Origin: Candidatus Methanodesulfokora washburnensis
GTDB taxonomy: Archaea; Korarchaeota; Korarchaeia; Korarchaeales; Korarchaeaceae
Length of the DNA stretch: 64,000 nucleotides
Direction of reading: 5' to 3'
Assembly: GCF_003947435.1 (NCBI RefSeq)
Contig: NZ_RCOS01000062.1
Coordinates: forward strand, 1-64,000
Each line of letters starts with the position of its first letter. Position 1 is the first letter of the stretch. Positions 43,424 through 51,938 of the stretch are shown one piece after another. Position numbers and translations under genes: made by a program. The notes below the pieces were generated by a model. The model was not told the DNA's origin. It did no database searches and saw nothing but the letters and a program-made list of their open reading frames with translations.

Positions 43424-43872
43424 TCACCACCCCTCCACCCCAGACTTCTCGACAGCTCCAACACTGTCATAATTTTTCTACCCCTCTTAGGTTTAAGCTT
43501 TTCCTTTGTGTAATCCTCATCAAGCTCCTGTATGGGCACACCTTTAAGCTCATCCGGAACCCCTATGAAAACCCTCAGTCTCTTCATAGCCTCCCTTCCC
43601 TTTGCCTTCTTTCTCGGAACCATCCCTCTTATCGTCCTCCACACTATTCTGTCCGGAGTTCTTGATATCTTCATCCCCCTCTCTGGTTTGGGCCTTCCCG
43701 GAATTTGCATTCTTTTTATGTATTTTTCTTTTATAGTATTGGGATTTCCTGTTATCACTGCCTTCTCAGCATTTATGATGGCAATCCTTTTTCCCTCAAG
43801 CAGCCTTTTTGCGACATAACTTGCCAATCTCCCCAAGATCTTTCCATCCGCATCTATTACCATGTCAAACAT
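43420..43872 (-). CDS. rpl13: Large-subunit ribosomal protein L13
   Basis: The 150-residue protein matches archaeal L13p: IDADGKILGRLASYVAKRLLEGK, IINAEKAVITGN, TIRGMVPRKKAKGREAMKRLRVF. It follows L18e by about 11 bases and overlaps rps9. Start ATG 43872 follows GGGGTG. Confidence 0.96.
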   Translation of the reverse strand: MFDMVIDADGKILGRLASYVAKRLLEGKRIAIINAEKAVITGNPNTIKEKYIKRMQIPGRPKPERGMKISRTPDRIVWRTIRGMVPRKKAKGREAMKRLRVFIGVPDELKGVPIQELDEDYTKEKLKPKRGRKIMTVLELSRSLGWRGGE

Positions 43873-43883
43873 TGTAACACCCC

Positions 43884-44249
43884 TCAGGCAACTATGATCA
43901 CATTGCTTCCCTTCGGATCAAGTCTCATTGCCTCCTCTATTCTCATCGCTTTACCACCGGCCTCCTCTATCCTCTTTGAAGCTGAAGTTGAGAACTTAAA
44001 TGCCGCAACCTTTACCGGCTTATCAAGTTTTCCATCGCCGAGAACCTTTCCAGGAACTACTATTAATTTATCCTCCTTATATAACTTGTTTATCTTGCCC
44101 AAATTGACCTCTATCCTCCTCCTTCTTGGATATCTCAGTTTCTCAGCTATAGCTGCCCACACAGGTGCATTGTTCTCCCTAGATTGCTTCTCTAGCAAAT
44201 TTATCAGTTTTCTAAGCACTGGATTTGTCGGCCCTGTTCTTCTGGCCAT
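43884..44249 (-). CDS. rpl18e: Large-subunit ribosomal protein L18e
   Basis: The 121-residue protein matches L18e: RRTGPTNPVLRKLINLL, RRRRIEVNLGKINK, VVPGKVLGDGKLDKPV, and AFKFSTSASKRIEEAGG. It leads the unit L18e-L13-S9-aIF5A-SRP54-Pus10-L21e-RpoF. In many crenarchaea L18e follows rpoD directly; here a tRNA, tautomerase and two transporter genes lie between. Confidence 0.95.
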   Translation of the reverse strand: MARRTGPTNPVLRKLINLLEKQSRENNAPVWAAIAEKLRYPRRRRIEVNLGKINKLYKEDKLIVVPGKVLGDGKLDKPVKVAAFKFSTSASKRIEEAGGKAMRIEEAMRLDPKGSNVIIVA

Positions 44250-44280
44250 ACTGACCTACCTTTAGGGAAAGGTGAACTCC

Positions 44281-44293
44281 GATTTTTAAATCT
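44281..44293 (-). promoter_or_regulatory. TATA box of the L18e unit
   Basis: On the minus strand the sequence ATAGATTTAAAAATCGG centres about 38 bases before the L18e ATG. This spacing allows a short leader with GGTAGG before the start. Inferred by spacing and AT content only. Confidence 0.5.
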
Positions 44294-44364
44294 ATGCCGC
44301 GGCCCTTTATCCTAAAACAAAGCTATTTGAAAAAGAGATAGTTACAACAGTATATAGAGAAAGG

Positions 44365-44372
44365 CATATATA
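44365..44372 (+). promoter_or_regulatory. TATA box of tRNA-Leu
   Basis: CATATATA lies about 30-37 bases before the first base of the tRNA. This is the right distance for a promoter with a short leader. No other TATA-like sequence is nearer. Confidence 0.55.
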
Positions 44373-44401
44373 GAGCAACAGGATTTGTATTAAGGTATTC
44401 T

Positions 44402-44487
44402 GCGGGGGTAGCCAAGCCAGGTCCAAGGCGCCCGCTTGAGGGGCGGGTGAGCGTAGGCTCGCGTGGGTTCAAATCCCACCCCCCGCA
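44402..44487 (+). tRNA. tRNA-Leu (anticodon GAG)
   Basis: The 86-base molecule has a 7-bp acceptor (GCGGGGG/CCCCCGC), D arm, anticodon arm CCCGC-TTGAGGG-GCGGG with anticodon GAG, a long class II variable arm (TGAGCGTAGGCTCGC), and T arm GTGGG-TTCAAAT-CCCAC. The discriminator is A. CCA is not encoded, and I see no intron. Leu codon CUC is read. Confidence 0.96.
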
Positions 44488-44517
44488 CTCGACTTTTATC
44501 CTATAGGAGGTGGAATC

Positions 44518-44721
44518 GTGCCTGTTGTTGTTGTGTACATGTGGAAAGGAGTCTCAGATAATGCCAAAAAGAGGATCATAGGGGGAATAACAAGGGTTTT
44601 TGTTGAAATTGGAATTCCAGCAGAGGCTGTTGAGGTGGTAATAGAGGAAGTTCCGAAGGAAAACTGGGGAATAGGAGGAGAGCAAGCAAGTGAGAAGCTC
44701 AAGCATGCAGAAGTTCCATAG
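44518..44721 (+). CDS. 4-oxalocrotonate tautomerase-family protein
   Basis: The 67-residue protein begins Met-Pro, so after Met removal Pro1 would be the catalytic base. VSDNAKKRIIGGITRVF and EVVIEEVPKENWGIGG match the tautomerase fold. Such proteins act as small hexamers on keto-enol acids. The GTG start follows GGAGGTG. It sits just after the tRNA and is unlinked to known degradation genes, so its role is open. Confidence 0.9.
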   Translation: MPVVVVYMWKGVSDNAKKRIIGGITRVFVEIGIPAEAVEVVIEEVPKENWGIGGEQASEKLKHAEVP

Positions 44722-44732
44722 TCGGGTAGTTA

Positions 44733-44761
44733 ACTTTTTGAAAACTGCTGACGAACCCTAA
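44733..44761 (+). repeat. Dispersed motif copy 2, CTGACGAACCCTAA
   Basis: AACTTTTTGAAAACTGCTGA then CGAACCCTAA closely matches the segment at 33214-33245. A GGATGATGAAC stretch, like a box C', follows at 44768-44778. I cannot find a good box D after it. Confidence 0.4.
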
Positions 44762-44788
44762 ACTAAGGGATGATGAACGTTCCTAGAG

Positions 44789-45673
44789 CTATTTTAATTT
44801 TCCAGCACATCCCTGCTTAGAGCAGCTGCTCATTACTATAAGCCCCAGCATTATTAGACCCATTCCGATAATATGTTTCGGCTCCAGCTTCTCTCCAAGG
44901 AATATGCTGCAGAGAAAAGTAGAGGTTATGGGTATTAGAAGGGTCACGAGATTTACATTCGTAGCTCCTGCCCTCTCGAGGATCCTGAAGAATATCAGGT
45001 AAGCAATTGCTGTGGAGAATACGCTTATCCCGATTATAGAGATCCAAGCCCTCTGAGAAGGCATGGCAAGAGTCCAAGGTTTCTCTAAAATTGCTAGAGG
45101 AAGGGAGGTGGCTGCCGCAGTTGATAACTGCCCAAAGGTTATGTTAAGAGGGGACAGACCCATCGAGTAGAACCTTCTCCCATATACAGTTGCATAAGAG
45201 TAGCAGATAACCGCAGCTATTATCATCATCTCCCCGATCAAGCTTCCTTGGATCGAGTTCCACATCATAATTACGACACCTAAAAAGCCGAGAGAGATTC
45301 CTAACATGCTGCACCTATTTATCTTCTCATCCTCTGTCAGAAGATGGGCAAAGATTAGTGTGAAGAATGGCGAGGTTGAATTTATTATTGATGCAACACT
45401 GCTGCTTATATAGATCTGTCCCCATAGGATGAGGGCATAGGGTATTGTGTTGTTCAGCACTCCCAAGATAAGTAATTCCTTCCAAGGGAGATCCTTCGGC
45501 CTTCTTGACGCTAGTATCAAGCCTATAAGCAGGGAAGCTATTGATAGACGGAGAGCCGAGATGGTGAGGGGTGGAAGCTCCTTGACCAAGATTCCCATGA
45601 AGAGCCATGAGGCCCCCCAAAGCGTAGAGAGAACAATGAGTAGTACCCATTCCTCGGTTCCCATCCTGCCCAT
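44789..45673 (-). CDS. EamA/DMT-family transporter
   Basis: The protein has ten hydrophobic segments in two related halves, as in the drug/metabolite transporter superfamily. The first half has LWGASWLFMGILVKELPP and LNNTIPYALILWGQ; the second has ISIIGISVFSTAIAYLIFF and ILERAGATNVN with the ending LGEKLEPKHIIGMGLI. I start at ATG 45673 after AAGAGG; GTG 45688 is possible. Members export amino acids or metabolites; the substrate is unknown. It is divergent from the MATE transporter gene. Confidence 0.9.
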   Translation of the reverse strand: MGRMGTEEWVLLIVLSTLWGASWLFMGILVKELPPLTISALRLSIASLLIGLILASRRPKDLPWKELLILGVLNNTIPYALILWGQIYISSSVASIINSTSPFFTLIFAHLLTEDEKINRCSMLGISLGFLGVVIMMWNSIQGSLIGEMMIIAAVICYSYATVYGRRFYSMGLSPLNITFGQLSTAAATSLPLAILEKPWTLAMPSQRAWISIIGISVFSTAIAYLIFFRILERAGATNVNLVTLLIPITSTFLCSIFLGEKLEPKHIIGMGLIMLGLIVMSSCSKQGCAGKLK

Positions 45674-45721
45674 TGTTCCTCTTTTCACTTCATTAATAAA
45701 AAGACACCGATGGTGATGATC

Positions 45722-47011
45722 ATGGATCTATCCAGATTTGCATACATAACAGCTATAGGGACTTTAGCCGATTCTTTAATAAGCCTTATTAGCTTGATAA
45801 CTGTCTCTAGGCTCTCAACTATTGCAGTAGCTGCTACTGGCATCGTATCATACCTATTTTTTGTGATAAATGCAGCCTCAATGATATTTACAGGTGGGCT
45901 AATGGTTCTGATCTCCCAAGCAGTGGGAGAAGGGAAGTTAAAGCTCGCTGAAAATGCCTCAGCTGAAACCCTTTCTCTGGCAATTGTATCATCATTAATA
46001 GCCTTGGTATCTATGCCTACGTGGCTCAAACCCTATCTTGAATTAGTATCAATGGGCAATACAGAGATCCTGTCTGAATCCTATATTTATGCTTCTATGA
46101 GGCTCCTCTCCCTTCCAGCAATGCTCATCAATGCCTCATTATCTGCCATTTACAGGGCTAGCGATGACGCTCTTACTCCAACAATCTGCTCGCTTGTGAG
46201 TGCTTCCTCAGGTGCCATAATGATACCCACAATGGCTCTTGGTTTTCTTGGGTTTCCTAGAATGGAACTTTTTGGAGCTGGGCTTGGCTCCTCTGTCTCA
46301 GCATATCTTGGCTCCATGATATACATATTGAGACCTCCTTCTCTCAGGATTAGGATTAGCAGGCCTAAATCCTTGGCAATGAGGGTTATATGGATAGGGC
46401 TGCCCACGGCAGCTGAGAGAATTATAGCTAGCATTTCTCAGAATGTTTATATAAATGCAGTTGCTAGAGGAGGTACGCTGGCCTTGGCCGCTCATAATAT
46501 AGGAATAACTGTTGAGACTGTGATAATACAGCCGAGTTTCGCTGTAGGTATGACAGCCTTAGTTAAAGCTGGCCAAAGCTTAGGATCTGAAGAGGAAGTA
46601 AACAGAGTTCTTAGGAGGAGTCTGAGAATTGGAGTATCCTGGATGGGTCTTGCTTCTATCTTATTGATAGTTATATCTCCATTCGTGGGCAAAGTTTTCT
46701 CCTCAGATCCCAATGTGGCTAAGCTCACCTCTATATATCTAATTCTTGCGGCAACGAGCGAGATAGGATTGGGGATAAGTCAGGCCTTCTTTGGCGCGAT
46801 AAGAGGAATGGGGAGCGTTTGGATTCCCTTCCTTATAAGCAGCACTTCCCTGCTATTCCTAAGGGCTTTGCCTGCGCAGCTTCTCTCTATTAAGTATGGA
46901 GCTATAGGAGCTTGGATCACCCAGAACACAGATATGTACGGAAGGGTCGCCATATCTTATGCTGTCTGGAAAGCGTTAGGAAGGAGGCTTATAAGAAGAG
47001 TATTAAGCTGA
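45722..47011 (+). CDS. MATE-family efflux transporter
   Basis: The protein has about twelve membrane segments and matches the multidrug and toxin extrusion family, which exchanges Na+ or H+ for organic cations. SRLSTIAVAATGIVSYLFFVI and PTAAERIIASISQNVYINAVA are typical half-start regions. I start at ATG 45722, six bases after GGTG; ATG 45710 is in frame. Together with the EamA gene it forms a divergent transporter pair inserted beside the rpoD operon. Confidence 0.9.
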   Translation: MDLSRFAYITAIGTLADSLISLISLITVSRLSTIAVAATGIVSYLFFVINAASMIFTGGLMVLISQAVGEGKLKLAENASAETLSLAIVSSLIALVSMPTWLKPYLELVSMGNTEILSESYIYASMRLLSLPAMLINASLSAIYRASDDALTPTICSLVSASSGAIMIPTMALGFLGFPRMELFGAGLGSSVSAYLGSMIYILRPPSLRIRISRPKSLAMRVIWIGLPTAAERIIASISQNVYINAVARGGTLALAAHNIGITVETVIIQPSFAVGMTALVKAGQSLGSEEEVNRVLRRSLRIGVSWMGLASILLIVISPFVGKVFSSDPNVAKLTSIYLILAATSEIGLGISQAFFGAIRGMGSVWIPFLISSTSLLFLRALPAQLLSIKYGAIGAWITQNTDMYGRVAISYAVWKALGRRLIRRVLS

Positions 47012-47200
47012 TAATAAAATCCTCTAGTCGGACATGCACATACTGCAACTCTAAGGCTCCTCTTTATTATTCCAGCAGCCTTTCCATTTCTAATGAACTT
47101 TCTAGTTATTTTACATGCATCTCTAGAATTCCTTCTCTCAGAGGTTTCTCATTATCAGCATTAGTTAAACGAAAGTTTTTAGTAAAGGCTTTTATTTAAT

Positions 47201-47989
47201 TTATGAAGATTTCTTCATAGCTTCTATAGCACTTGTAAACTTGCTCTCAAACTCCTCGAATTTCTTGACCAGTTCTTCTGCAGCCATAGTTATAATTCTG
47301 AATGGAGGAAGCTGTCCATTCGATTCAAATCCTATTATTATCCTTTTGTCATCCCATCTGACTCTAACACCCGGTTCTCCTCTGTTAACCATTTTTTCCA
47401 GCTGGCTGGCACATATAGGGCACTTTGTTGGATCATTCAATCTGTACCAGCTTCCTTCAAGCTTCTCCAACTCGCACTTCTCGCAGTCACTTAACTTCAC
47501 TACGCTACTGTCGAACTCGTATATTGGAAGATATGAATACCTCAAACCGCTCACGGGTTGCCATTTAGCATGCTGTTTCCCTCTGCCAAGCCTGGCTATT
47601 GCTTCCAGTTTCAATCTTTGTCCTTTTCTCATTGTTACTATTGGTATTCTGCTGCTCACTGGTATGACTAGTGGATCTGAGCTTTCAAGATCCCCAGAGT
47701 AAACTGTTATATCCTCCTCCGCCGTTTTATCGAGCTTCAATGTCACGAAGACATCCCCGCTTATCTTGTAAAGCTTTGGATCTGTCCTAAGAGGTATCAT
47801 CGCCAGCCTATGAGCTATGTACTCATCTATGAAGTCCGTTGTGTTGATGAAAAATATGACCTCATCAACAGCCATAACTGGAACCTCGGACATTATAGAT
47901 CTCCTCAGGGCATTTGCAAGAGCTGGGGTTGCATCCTCAAGCAATATCGTGGCCCTATCCTCTTTCATCTCAACCACTCTTATTTTCAT
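47201..47989 (-). CDS. rpoD: RNA polymerase subunit D (Rpb3) with four-cysteine insert
   Basis: The 262-residue protein is the archaeal alpha-like subunit D, an assembly platform with subunit L. It shows TPALANALRRSIMSEVPVMAVDEV and IAHRLAMIPLRTDP. An inserted domain has two cysteine pairs, DCEKC and TKCPICAS, about 20 residues apart, as in species whose D subunit binds an iron-sulfur cluster. The gene overlaps the preceding unknown gene by 20 bases and ends the S13-S4-S11 unit. Confidence 0.96.
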   Translation of the reverse strand: MKIRVVEMKEDRATILLEDATPALANALRRSIMSEVPVMAVDEVIFFINTTDFIDEYIAHRLAMIPLRTDPKLYKISGDVFVTLKLDKTAEEDITVYSGDLESSDPLVIPVSSRIPIVTMRKGQRLKLEAIARLGRGKQHAKWQPVSGLRYSYLPIYEFDSSVVKLSDCEKCELEKLEGSWYRLNDPTKCPICASQLEKMVNRGEPGVRVRWDDKRIIIGFESNGQLPPFRIITMAAEELVKKFEEFESKFTSAIEAMKKSS

Positions 47990-48839
47990 CTCTCCTCACC
48001 TTCTTGCTCAGTATCTCAGCCCAAGGATTGCCTGTTAGGTACTCATCTATAAACTCATCAGCACCTTTTGTCTCCTGAGGTCCAGATAGCTCAAGATCTC
48101 TTTCCTCCTCTGACATATAAGATGGTGGAATTTCAGGTCTTTCCCTTCTTTCGACAGCTTTTTCCCTTATAACACTTTCTCCAGCCTCTATTTCCGGTTT
48201 TCTAATGATCTCCTGCCTTTTGATATCGGCTATTATGCTTCTCGCAACAGCTTCTGTATCCTCCTTGCTCAACAACTTCTCTAAAAGGCTGACAACTTTA
48301 TCCAACGTATCGGTTAATCTTTGCTGTGTATCCAAGACTTTGTTCAATATATCCATCGGTACTGCTTCTGTCTGTACTGCTTTTATTCCCTCCTCCTTCT
48401 TTATTTTCTTCTCCAATATTCTCTCTTCCTTTTTGACTTTTATCTCTGTATTTCTTCTCTCAGATATTGTTTGTCTCTTTATCATCGGAAATAACTCATC
48501 TATGAGCTCAATGCTCACGTTCATAAACCCTTCATTCGCAATTATCTCCTCTAATTTATCTCTGTAAGCAGAAGTAGTCCATATGTGTACATATATAGAA
48601 TCAAACTCATCTCCAAGTCTCCTCTTTATTCGGTCGATGGTATCGCTGATTGTTTTCTCCTCATCATCGGAAACAGCCTCCATCACTACTGCTGCTATTT
48701 TAAGATCTTTTTTTGGTATGCTCACTAGGTAGAACCAGCCACTTTCATCTTCTTCTATCAGAATGTCCCCCTCAGTTATATCTGAGTAAGCTTTTTTGTA
48801 GAGCTGAAAAAGCATTTTTTCCATGCTTTCCTCGTACAT
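47970..48839 (-). CDS. Unknown protein encoded between S11 and RpoD, coiled-coil-like centre
   Basis: The 289-residue protein has an N-terminal mixed alpha-beta part (to about 120). A highly charged middle follows (VKKEERILEKKIKKEE) with a probable coiled coil LDTQQRLTDTLDKVVSLLEKL, and a C-terminal tail FIDEYLTGNPWAEILSKK. No transmembrane segment is seen. It overlaps rpoD by 20 bases, so it is translated with the polymerase subunit. I know of no fixed gene at this place in the operon. A role in transcription or translation is suggested by position only. Confidence 0.75.
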   Translation of the reverse strand: MYEESMEKMLFQLYKKAYSDITEGDILIEEDESGWFYLVSIPKKDLKIAAVVMEAVSDDEEKTISDTIDRIKRRLGDEFDSIYVHIWTTSAYRDKLEEIIANEGFMNVSIELIDELFPMIKRQTISERRNTEIKVKKEERILEKKIKKEEGIKAVQTEAVPMDILNKVLDTQQRLTDTLDKVVSLLEKLLSKEDTEAVARSIIADIKRQEIIRKPEIEAGESVIREKAVERRERPEIPPSYMSEEERDLELSGPQETKGADEFIDEYLTGNPWAEILSKKVRRDENKSG

Positions 48840-48930
48840 TCAGGAAATAGGGATAAACTTACTATTTAAACAATTTTCTTCATTAATAACAAATAATCAA
48901 ATAAAAATAAATTGACGGTTCTGTCTTTTC

Positions 48931-49323
48931 TTAGACTCTTCTTCCTCTCCTTCCATGAGGCCTTCTTGTACCATCATGAGGTATTGGAGTCACATCCTCA
49001 ACTCTTAGAAGAGTTAAACCAGCTCTAGAGAGACCTCTTATCGCAGCTGTTGCTCCTGGACCAGGTATTCTGCTCTTTATGCCACCGGGAGCCCTCACCT
49101 TTACTATTAAATGCGTTATCCCTTTCCTCATTGCTTCGTTTGCTGCAGCCATTGCAGCCTTCAGAGCTGCATATGGTGAGCCCTCGAGCCTATCAGCATC
49201 CACGAACATTCCTCCTGAGTATATTGCTATTGTCTCGGCACCGGTCAGATCAGTTATATGCACTATTGTGTCATTAAATGAGGAGTATATGTGGGCAACA
49301 CCTATCTTCTGCTTAGAGGACAT
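48931..49323 (-). CDS. rps11: Small-subunit ribosomal protein S11
   Basis: The protein matches archaeal S11p: [52 protein letters not shown], and the ending [19 protein letters not shown] start at ATG 49323, after GAGGTG plus five bases, giving 130 residues; an earlier start would overlap S4. It is third in the S13-S4-S11 order. Confidence 0.95.
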   Translation of the reverse strand: MSSKQKIGVAHIYSSFNDTIVHITDLTGAETIAIYSGGMFVDADRLEGSPYAALKAAMAAANEAMRKGITHLIVKVRAPGGIKSRIPGPGATAAIRGLSRAGLTLLRVEDVTPIPHDGTRRPHGRRGRRV

Positions 49324-49327
49324 CAAA

Positions 49328-49816
49328 TCACCTCTTCGCACATTCAGGATGCAGGCATTCTATGCTCTGTTCCTCCTCAGCGCTCACCAGATAGCTGGGC
49401 TGTCTTATTCTCCTTCCATTAACTTTGATATGTCCGTGAACTATGAGCTGTCTTGCCATGTATGGGCTCTTTGCAAATCCCTTCCTCCAGACAATTGTCT
49501 GAAGCCTCCTCTCCAATATATCCTCTACCTTTATGTCGAGAAGGCTATCCAGTGTTGCATTCTTTCCGACTATATTGTATCTTATAAGCTTTTCTATTAT
49601 AGGCCTTGTTATAGCCATTGCCTCATCTGGCGGGAGCTTCAGGTATCTTCTTGCTATCCTTCTGTATTTTCTTGCTATCATAGCTGCCCTCCAGAGCTCT
49701 CTCTTGTTTCTCAAGCCATATTCTCCTGCTAACCTGTTGCTTTCCTCTATGACAAGCCTGTTAAGCGGTTTATAAGGCCTCTCATATTTCTTCTCAAGCC
49801 TCTTAGGATCTCCCAT
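49328..49816 (-). CDS. rps4: Small-subunit ribosomal protein S4
   Basis: The 162-residue protein is archaeal S4p: [20 protein letters not shown] start, [16 protein letters not shown], and the S4 RNA-binding region [34 protein letters not shown] (split). It follows S13 by four bases. Confidence 0.96.
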   Translation of the reverse strand: MGDPKRLEKKYERPYKPLNRLVIEESNRLAGEYGLRNKRELWRAAMIARKYRRIARRYLKLPPDEAMAITRPIIEKLIRYNIVGKNATLDSLLDIKVEDILERRLQTIVWRKGFAKSPYMARQLIVHGHIKVNGRRIRQPSYLVSAEEEQSIECLHPECAKR

Positions 49817-49820
49817 CTAG

Positions 49821-50264
49821 TCACCCCTTCTCCCTCTTGGAATAGCCTACTGTCCTTCCTGATCTTCCAGTAGTTCTGGTTCTCTGTCCTCTCACCTTTA
49901 ATCCGAGAGAATGCCTTATCCCCTTCCAGCACTTTATCTTCTTCATCACCGATATATCCCTTCTCTCAGCGAGAGTCACCTCATCACCTACTAGTATGTA
50001 GTCCTTTCCGTCCACGGGATCCCTTTGTCTGTTGAAGAGCCATGAAGGCATAGCCGGGTTCCTCACAACCTCCTCTATTTTGCTTATCTCCTCATCAGTT
50101 AGCTCCCCTGCTCTCTTATACCTGTCTATTCCTGCTTTTTTCAAAACTGCATTTGCAAGGGAGAAGCCTATCCCCTTTATACTTGCTAATGCAGCGTATA
50201 TTGTTCTATCTCCATCGACCGTGGTGTTCAGTATCCTTATCATCTTCCTAAACTCAGAGGTCAA
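49821..50264 (-). CDS. rps13: Small-subunit ribosomal protein S13
   Basis: The 147-residue protein is archaeal S13p: FRKMIRILNTTVDGDRTIYAAL, IKGIGFSLANAVLKKAGID, and the end LKVRGQRTRTTGRSGRTVGYS. It leads the unit S13-S4-S11-unknown-RpoD, with a TATA-like ATTTTTAAATC about 40 bases upstream. Confidence 0.96.
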   Translation of the reverse strand: MTSEFRKMIRILNTTVDGDRTIYAALASIKGIGFSLANAVLKKAGIDRYKRAGELTDEEISKIEEVVRNPAMPSWLFNRQRDPVDGKDYILVGDEVTLAERRDISVMKKIKCWKGIRHSLGLKVRGQRTRTTGRSGRTVGYSKREKG

Positions 50265-50298
50265 CTACATACCTCCGTTGAGGGGTCTCCCTATAGAG

Positions 50299-50310
50299 AT
50301 TTAAAAATTT
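50299..50310 (-). promoter_or_regulatory. TATA box of the S13-RpoD unit
   Basis: On the minus strand AAATTTTTAAATC lies 35-46 bases before the S13 ATG. The position fits a short leader with an AGGTATG stretch before the start. The rest of the gap to the tRNA-Ser gene (to 50510) holds nothing else I can name. Confidence 0.5.
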
Positions 50311-50510
50311 TCCTCAAGCTGTTGTGGAGACTTTATTATACAGTTTTAAAACCAGTATCTTCAATTTTTAAGTAGTAAAGATTTTTATATCTGAATTATT
50401 AATAGCATTATTAAGGAATAATTAATATATTGGATATAAGAAAGGAGATCCTGCTAAATTTAAGCCTATCTCGGCAAAAAGCAATGAAATTCATCTTAAG
50501 CTGAAATAAA

Positions 50511-50595
50511 CGCCGGGGGTGGGATTTGAACCCACGCGGCCCAATGGGCCACTGGCTCTCCAGGCCAGCCCCCTACCGGGCTAGGGCACCCCGGC
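50511..50595 (-). tRNA. tRNA-Ser (anticodon GGA)
   Basis: The minus strand gives a 7-bp acceptor (GCCGGGG/CCCCGGC), an anticodon arm CTGGC-CTGGAGA-GCCAG with anticodon GGA, a class II variable arm, and T arm GTGGG-TTCAAAT-CCCAC. The discriminator is G, as in serine tRNAs. CCA is not encoded and no intron is seen. It lies between S13 and cbf5. Confidence 0.95.
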
Positions 50596-50620
50596 CTCTA
50601 TTTCTGACAGACAAAGTTGT

Positions 50621-50630
50621 ATTTAAATTT
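50621..50630 (-). promoter_or_regulatory. TATA box of tRNA-Ser inside the cbf5 end
   Basis: AAATTTAAAT on the minus strand lies 26-35 bases before the tRNA 5' end. It overlaps the last codons of cbf5, so the tRNA can be made apart from the upstream operon. Confidence 0.5.
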
Positions 50631-51603
50631 CAGGTTTAATCTGTGATTGTCCTTTCCACATCCTCGGGTAGAGATCTCTCTCCATTATTACCCTGATAGG
50701 CTCGGCCACAACCCCCCTTCTTGAGCTTATTATCTCGCTTGAGTCCATAACAGCCTTTGCTACCGCAACTATCTCCCCCTTAAGAGTGAACACCCCGATC
50801 ACATCACCTTTCTTTATTCCATCTGAGACCTCGCATACTCCAGGGGCCAGCACAGGGGCACCATATGCAATAGCATTGACAGCACTATCCTTCACTACCA
50901 CTTTTTTCAAGTTCACCAGAGCCCTCTCAAGGGGCACCAAAAGCTCTCTTAAGGAACTCCAATCTCCAGATTCGGAGAATTTTCTAGCAGCTGAGAGAAA
51001 TTTATCCAAGCTCACTGCCATGTCCTCCGTGAAAACGCCCGACCTAACCCTCCTGAGGGAGGTCATGCTAGCTCCAACTCCAAGGAACTCCCCTATGTCA
51101 AAGAAGAGCTTCCTTATGTATGTGCCAGATTCCACGACGACTCTCAGCTTTACGTCCCTCCCATTCCTCTCAAGAATCTCCAATTTGTATACTCTCCTTG
51201 TTCTGAGGCTTCTGCTCACAGCTGATCTGACAGGAGGTCTCTGATATATTACAGTCTCGAACATTTTCACTGCCTTCTCAAGCTCCTCATTGCTTACATC
51301 CCCATGAAGGTGCATTGTTCCTATGTACTCCTTATCTGCTGTTGCTATTATAGCTGTGGCTTTTGTAGATTCTCCTATCGCTATTGGAAGCACCCCACTT
51401 ACCTTTGGATCAAGAGTTCCGCAATGTCCAACCTTGTCCATCTTAAGGGCCTCTTTTATCCACTTCGTTACCACATGAGAAGACGGCCCGCTTGGCTTGT
51501 CTAGGATCAGCAAACTGTACCTTAAAAAGAGTGGAAAAGGTCTTTCATCTGGGAAAAATCCATATTCCCCAGCAAGACATTCAAGTCTTTTTAGAAGGAC
51601 CAT
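50623..51603 (-). CDS. cbf5: H/ACA pseudouridine synthase Cbf5
   Basis: The 326-residue protein is the catalytic subunit of the archaeal H/ACA complex and also can act on tRNA U55. LILDKPSGPSSHVV and KVGHCGTLDPKVSGVLP carry the catalytic Asp. A PUA domain follows (GVCEVSDGIKKGDVIGVFTLKGEIVAVAKA region). It shares one base with rpl14e. Gar1 is at 27724. Confidence 0.97.
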   Translation of the reverse strand: MVLLKRLECLAGEYGFFPDERPFPLFLRYSLLILDKPSGPSSHVVTKWIKEALKMDKVGHCGTLDPKVSGVLPIAIGESTKATAIIATADKEYIGTMHLHGDVSNEELEKAVKMFETVIYQRPPVRSAVSRSLRTRRVYKLEILERNGRDVKLRVVVESGTYIRKLFFDIGEFLGVGASMTSLRRVRSGVFTEDMAVSLDKFLSAARKFSESGDWSSLRELLVPLERALVNLKKVVVKDSAVNAIAYGAPVLAPGVCEVSDGIKKGDVIGVFTLKGEIVAVAKAVMDSSEIISSRRGVVAEPIRVIMERDLYPRMWKGQSQIKPEI

Positions 51604-51881
51604 CAGCCTGCCTTCCTTTCTTTCATGATCTCTTGATATATAGATGTTTCCTTCAATGCCTCTATGACTTTTTTGTCATCAGCATCCTCCTCTATGTCTA
51701 TCTTAATGTTTAGAGGGACGAGGTGCTTTACATTCACCCTTCTCCTCTTAACTCCAGTGAGCTCCTTTGGCCCTGTCACCACGACAAAGTTCTCATCAAG
51801 TAGCTTCACAACAACACATTTTCTCCCTGCTTCCCTTCCAGCCGTTTTTATGCATACCCTGCCAACTTCTATGACTCCCAT
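51603..51881 (-). CDS. rpl14e: Large-subunit ribosomal protein L14e
   Basis: The 92-residue protein fits archaeal L14e: GVIEVGRVCIKTAGREAGRKCVVVKL, FVVVTGPKELTGVKRRRVNVKHLVPL. It is a short KOW-type ribosomal protein. Cbf5 follows at once, a common archaeal pair. The cytidylate kinase often found between L34e and L14e in crenarchaea is absent here. Confidence 0.95.
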   Translation of the reverse strand: MGVIEVGRVCIKTAGREAGRKCVVVKLLDENFVVVTGPKELTGVKRRRVNVKHLVPLNIKIDIEEDADDKKVIEALKETSIYQEIMKERKAG

Positions 51882-51938
51882 TTAATCACCCCATTGAGGA
51901 TAGAGCTCATCTTATCATAATGCTTAAAAAATTTTACG

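Noticed and set aside
47012-47200. Small gene or RNA between the MATE gene and rpoD
   Set aside because: No frame with start and ribosome site, and the C/D-like boxes are too weak.
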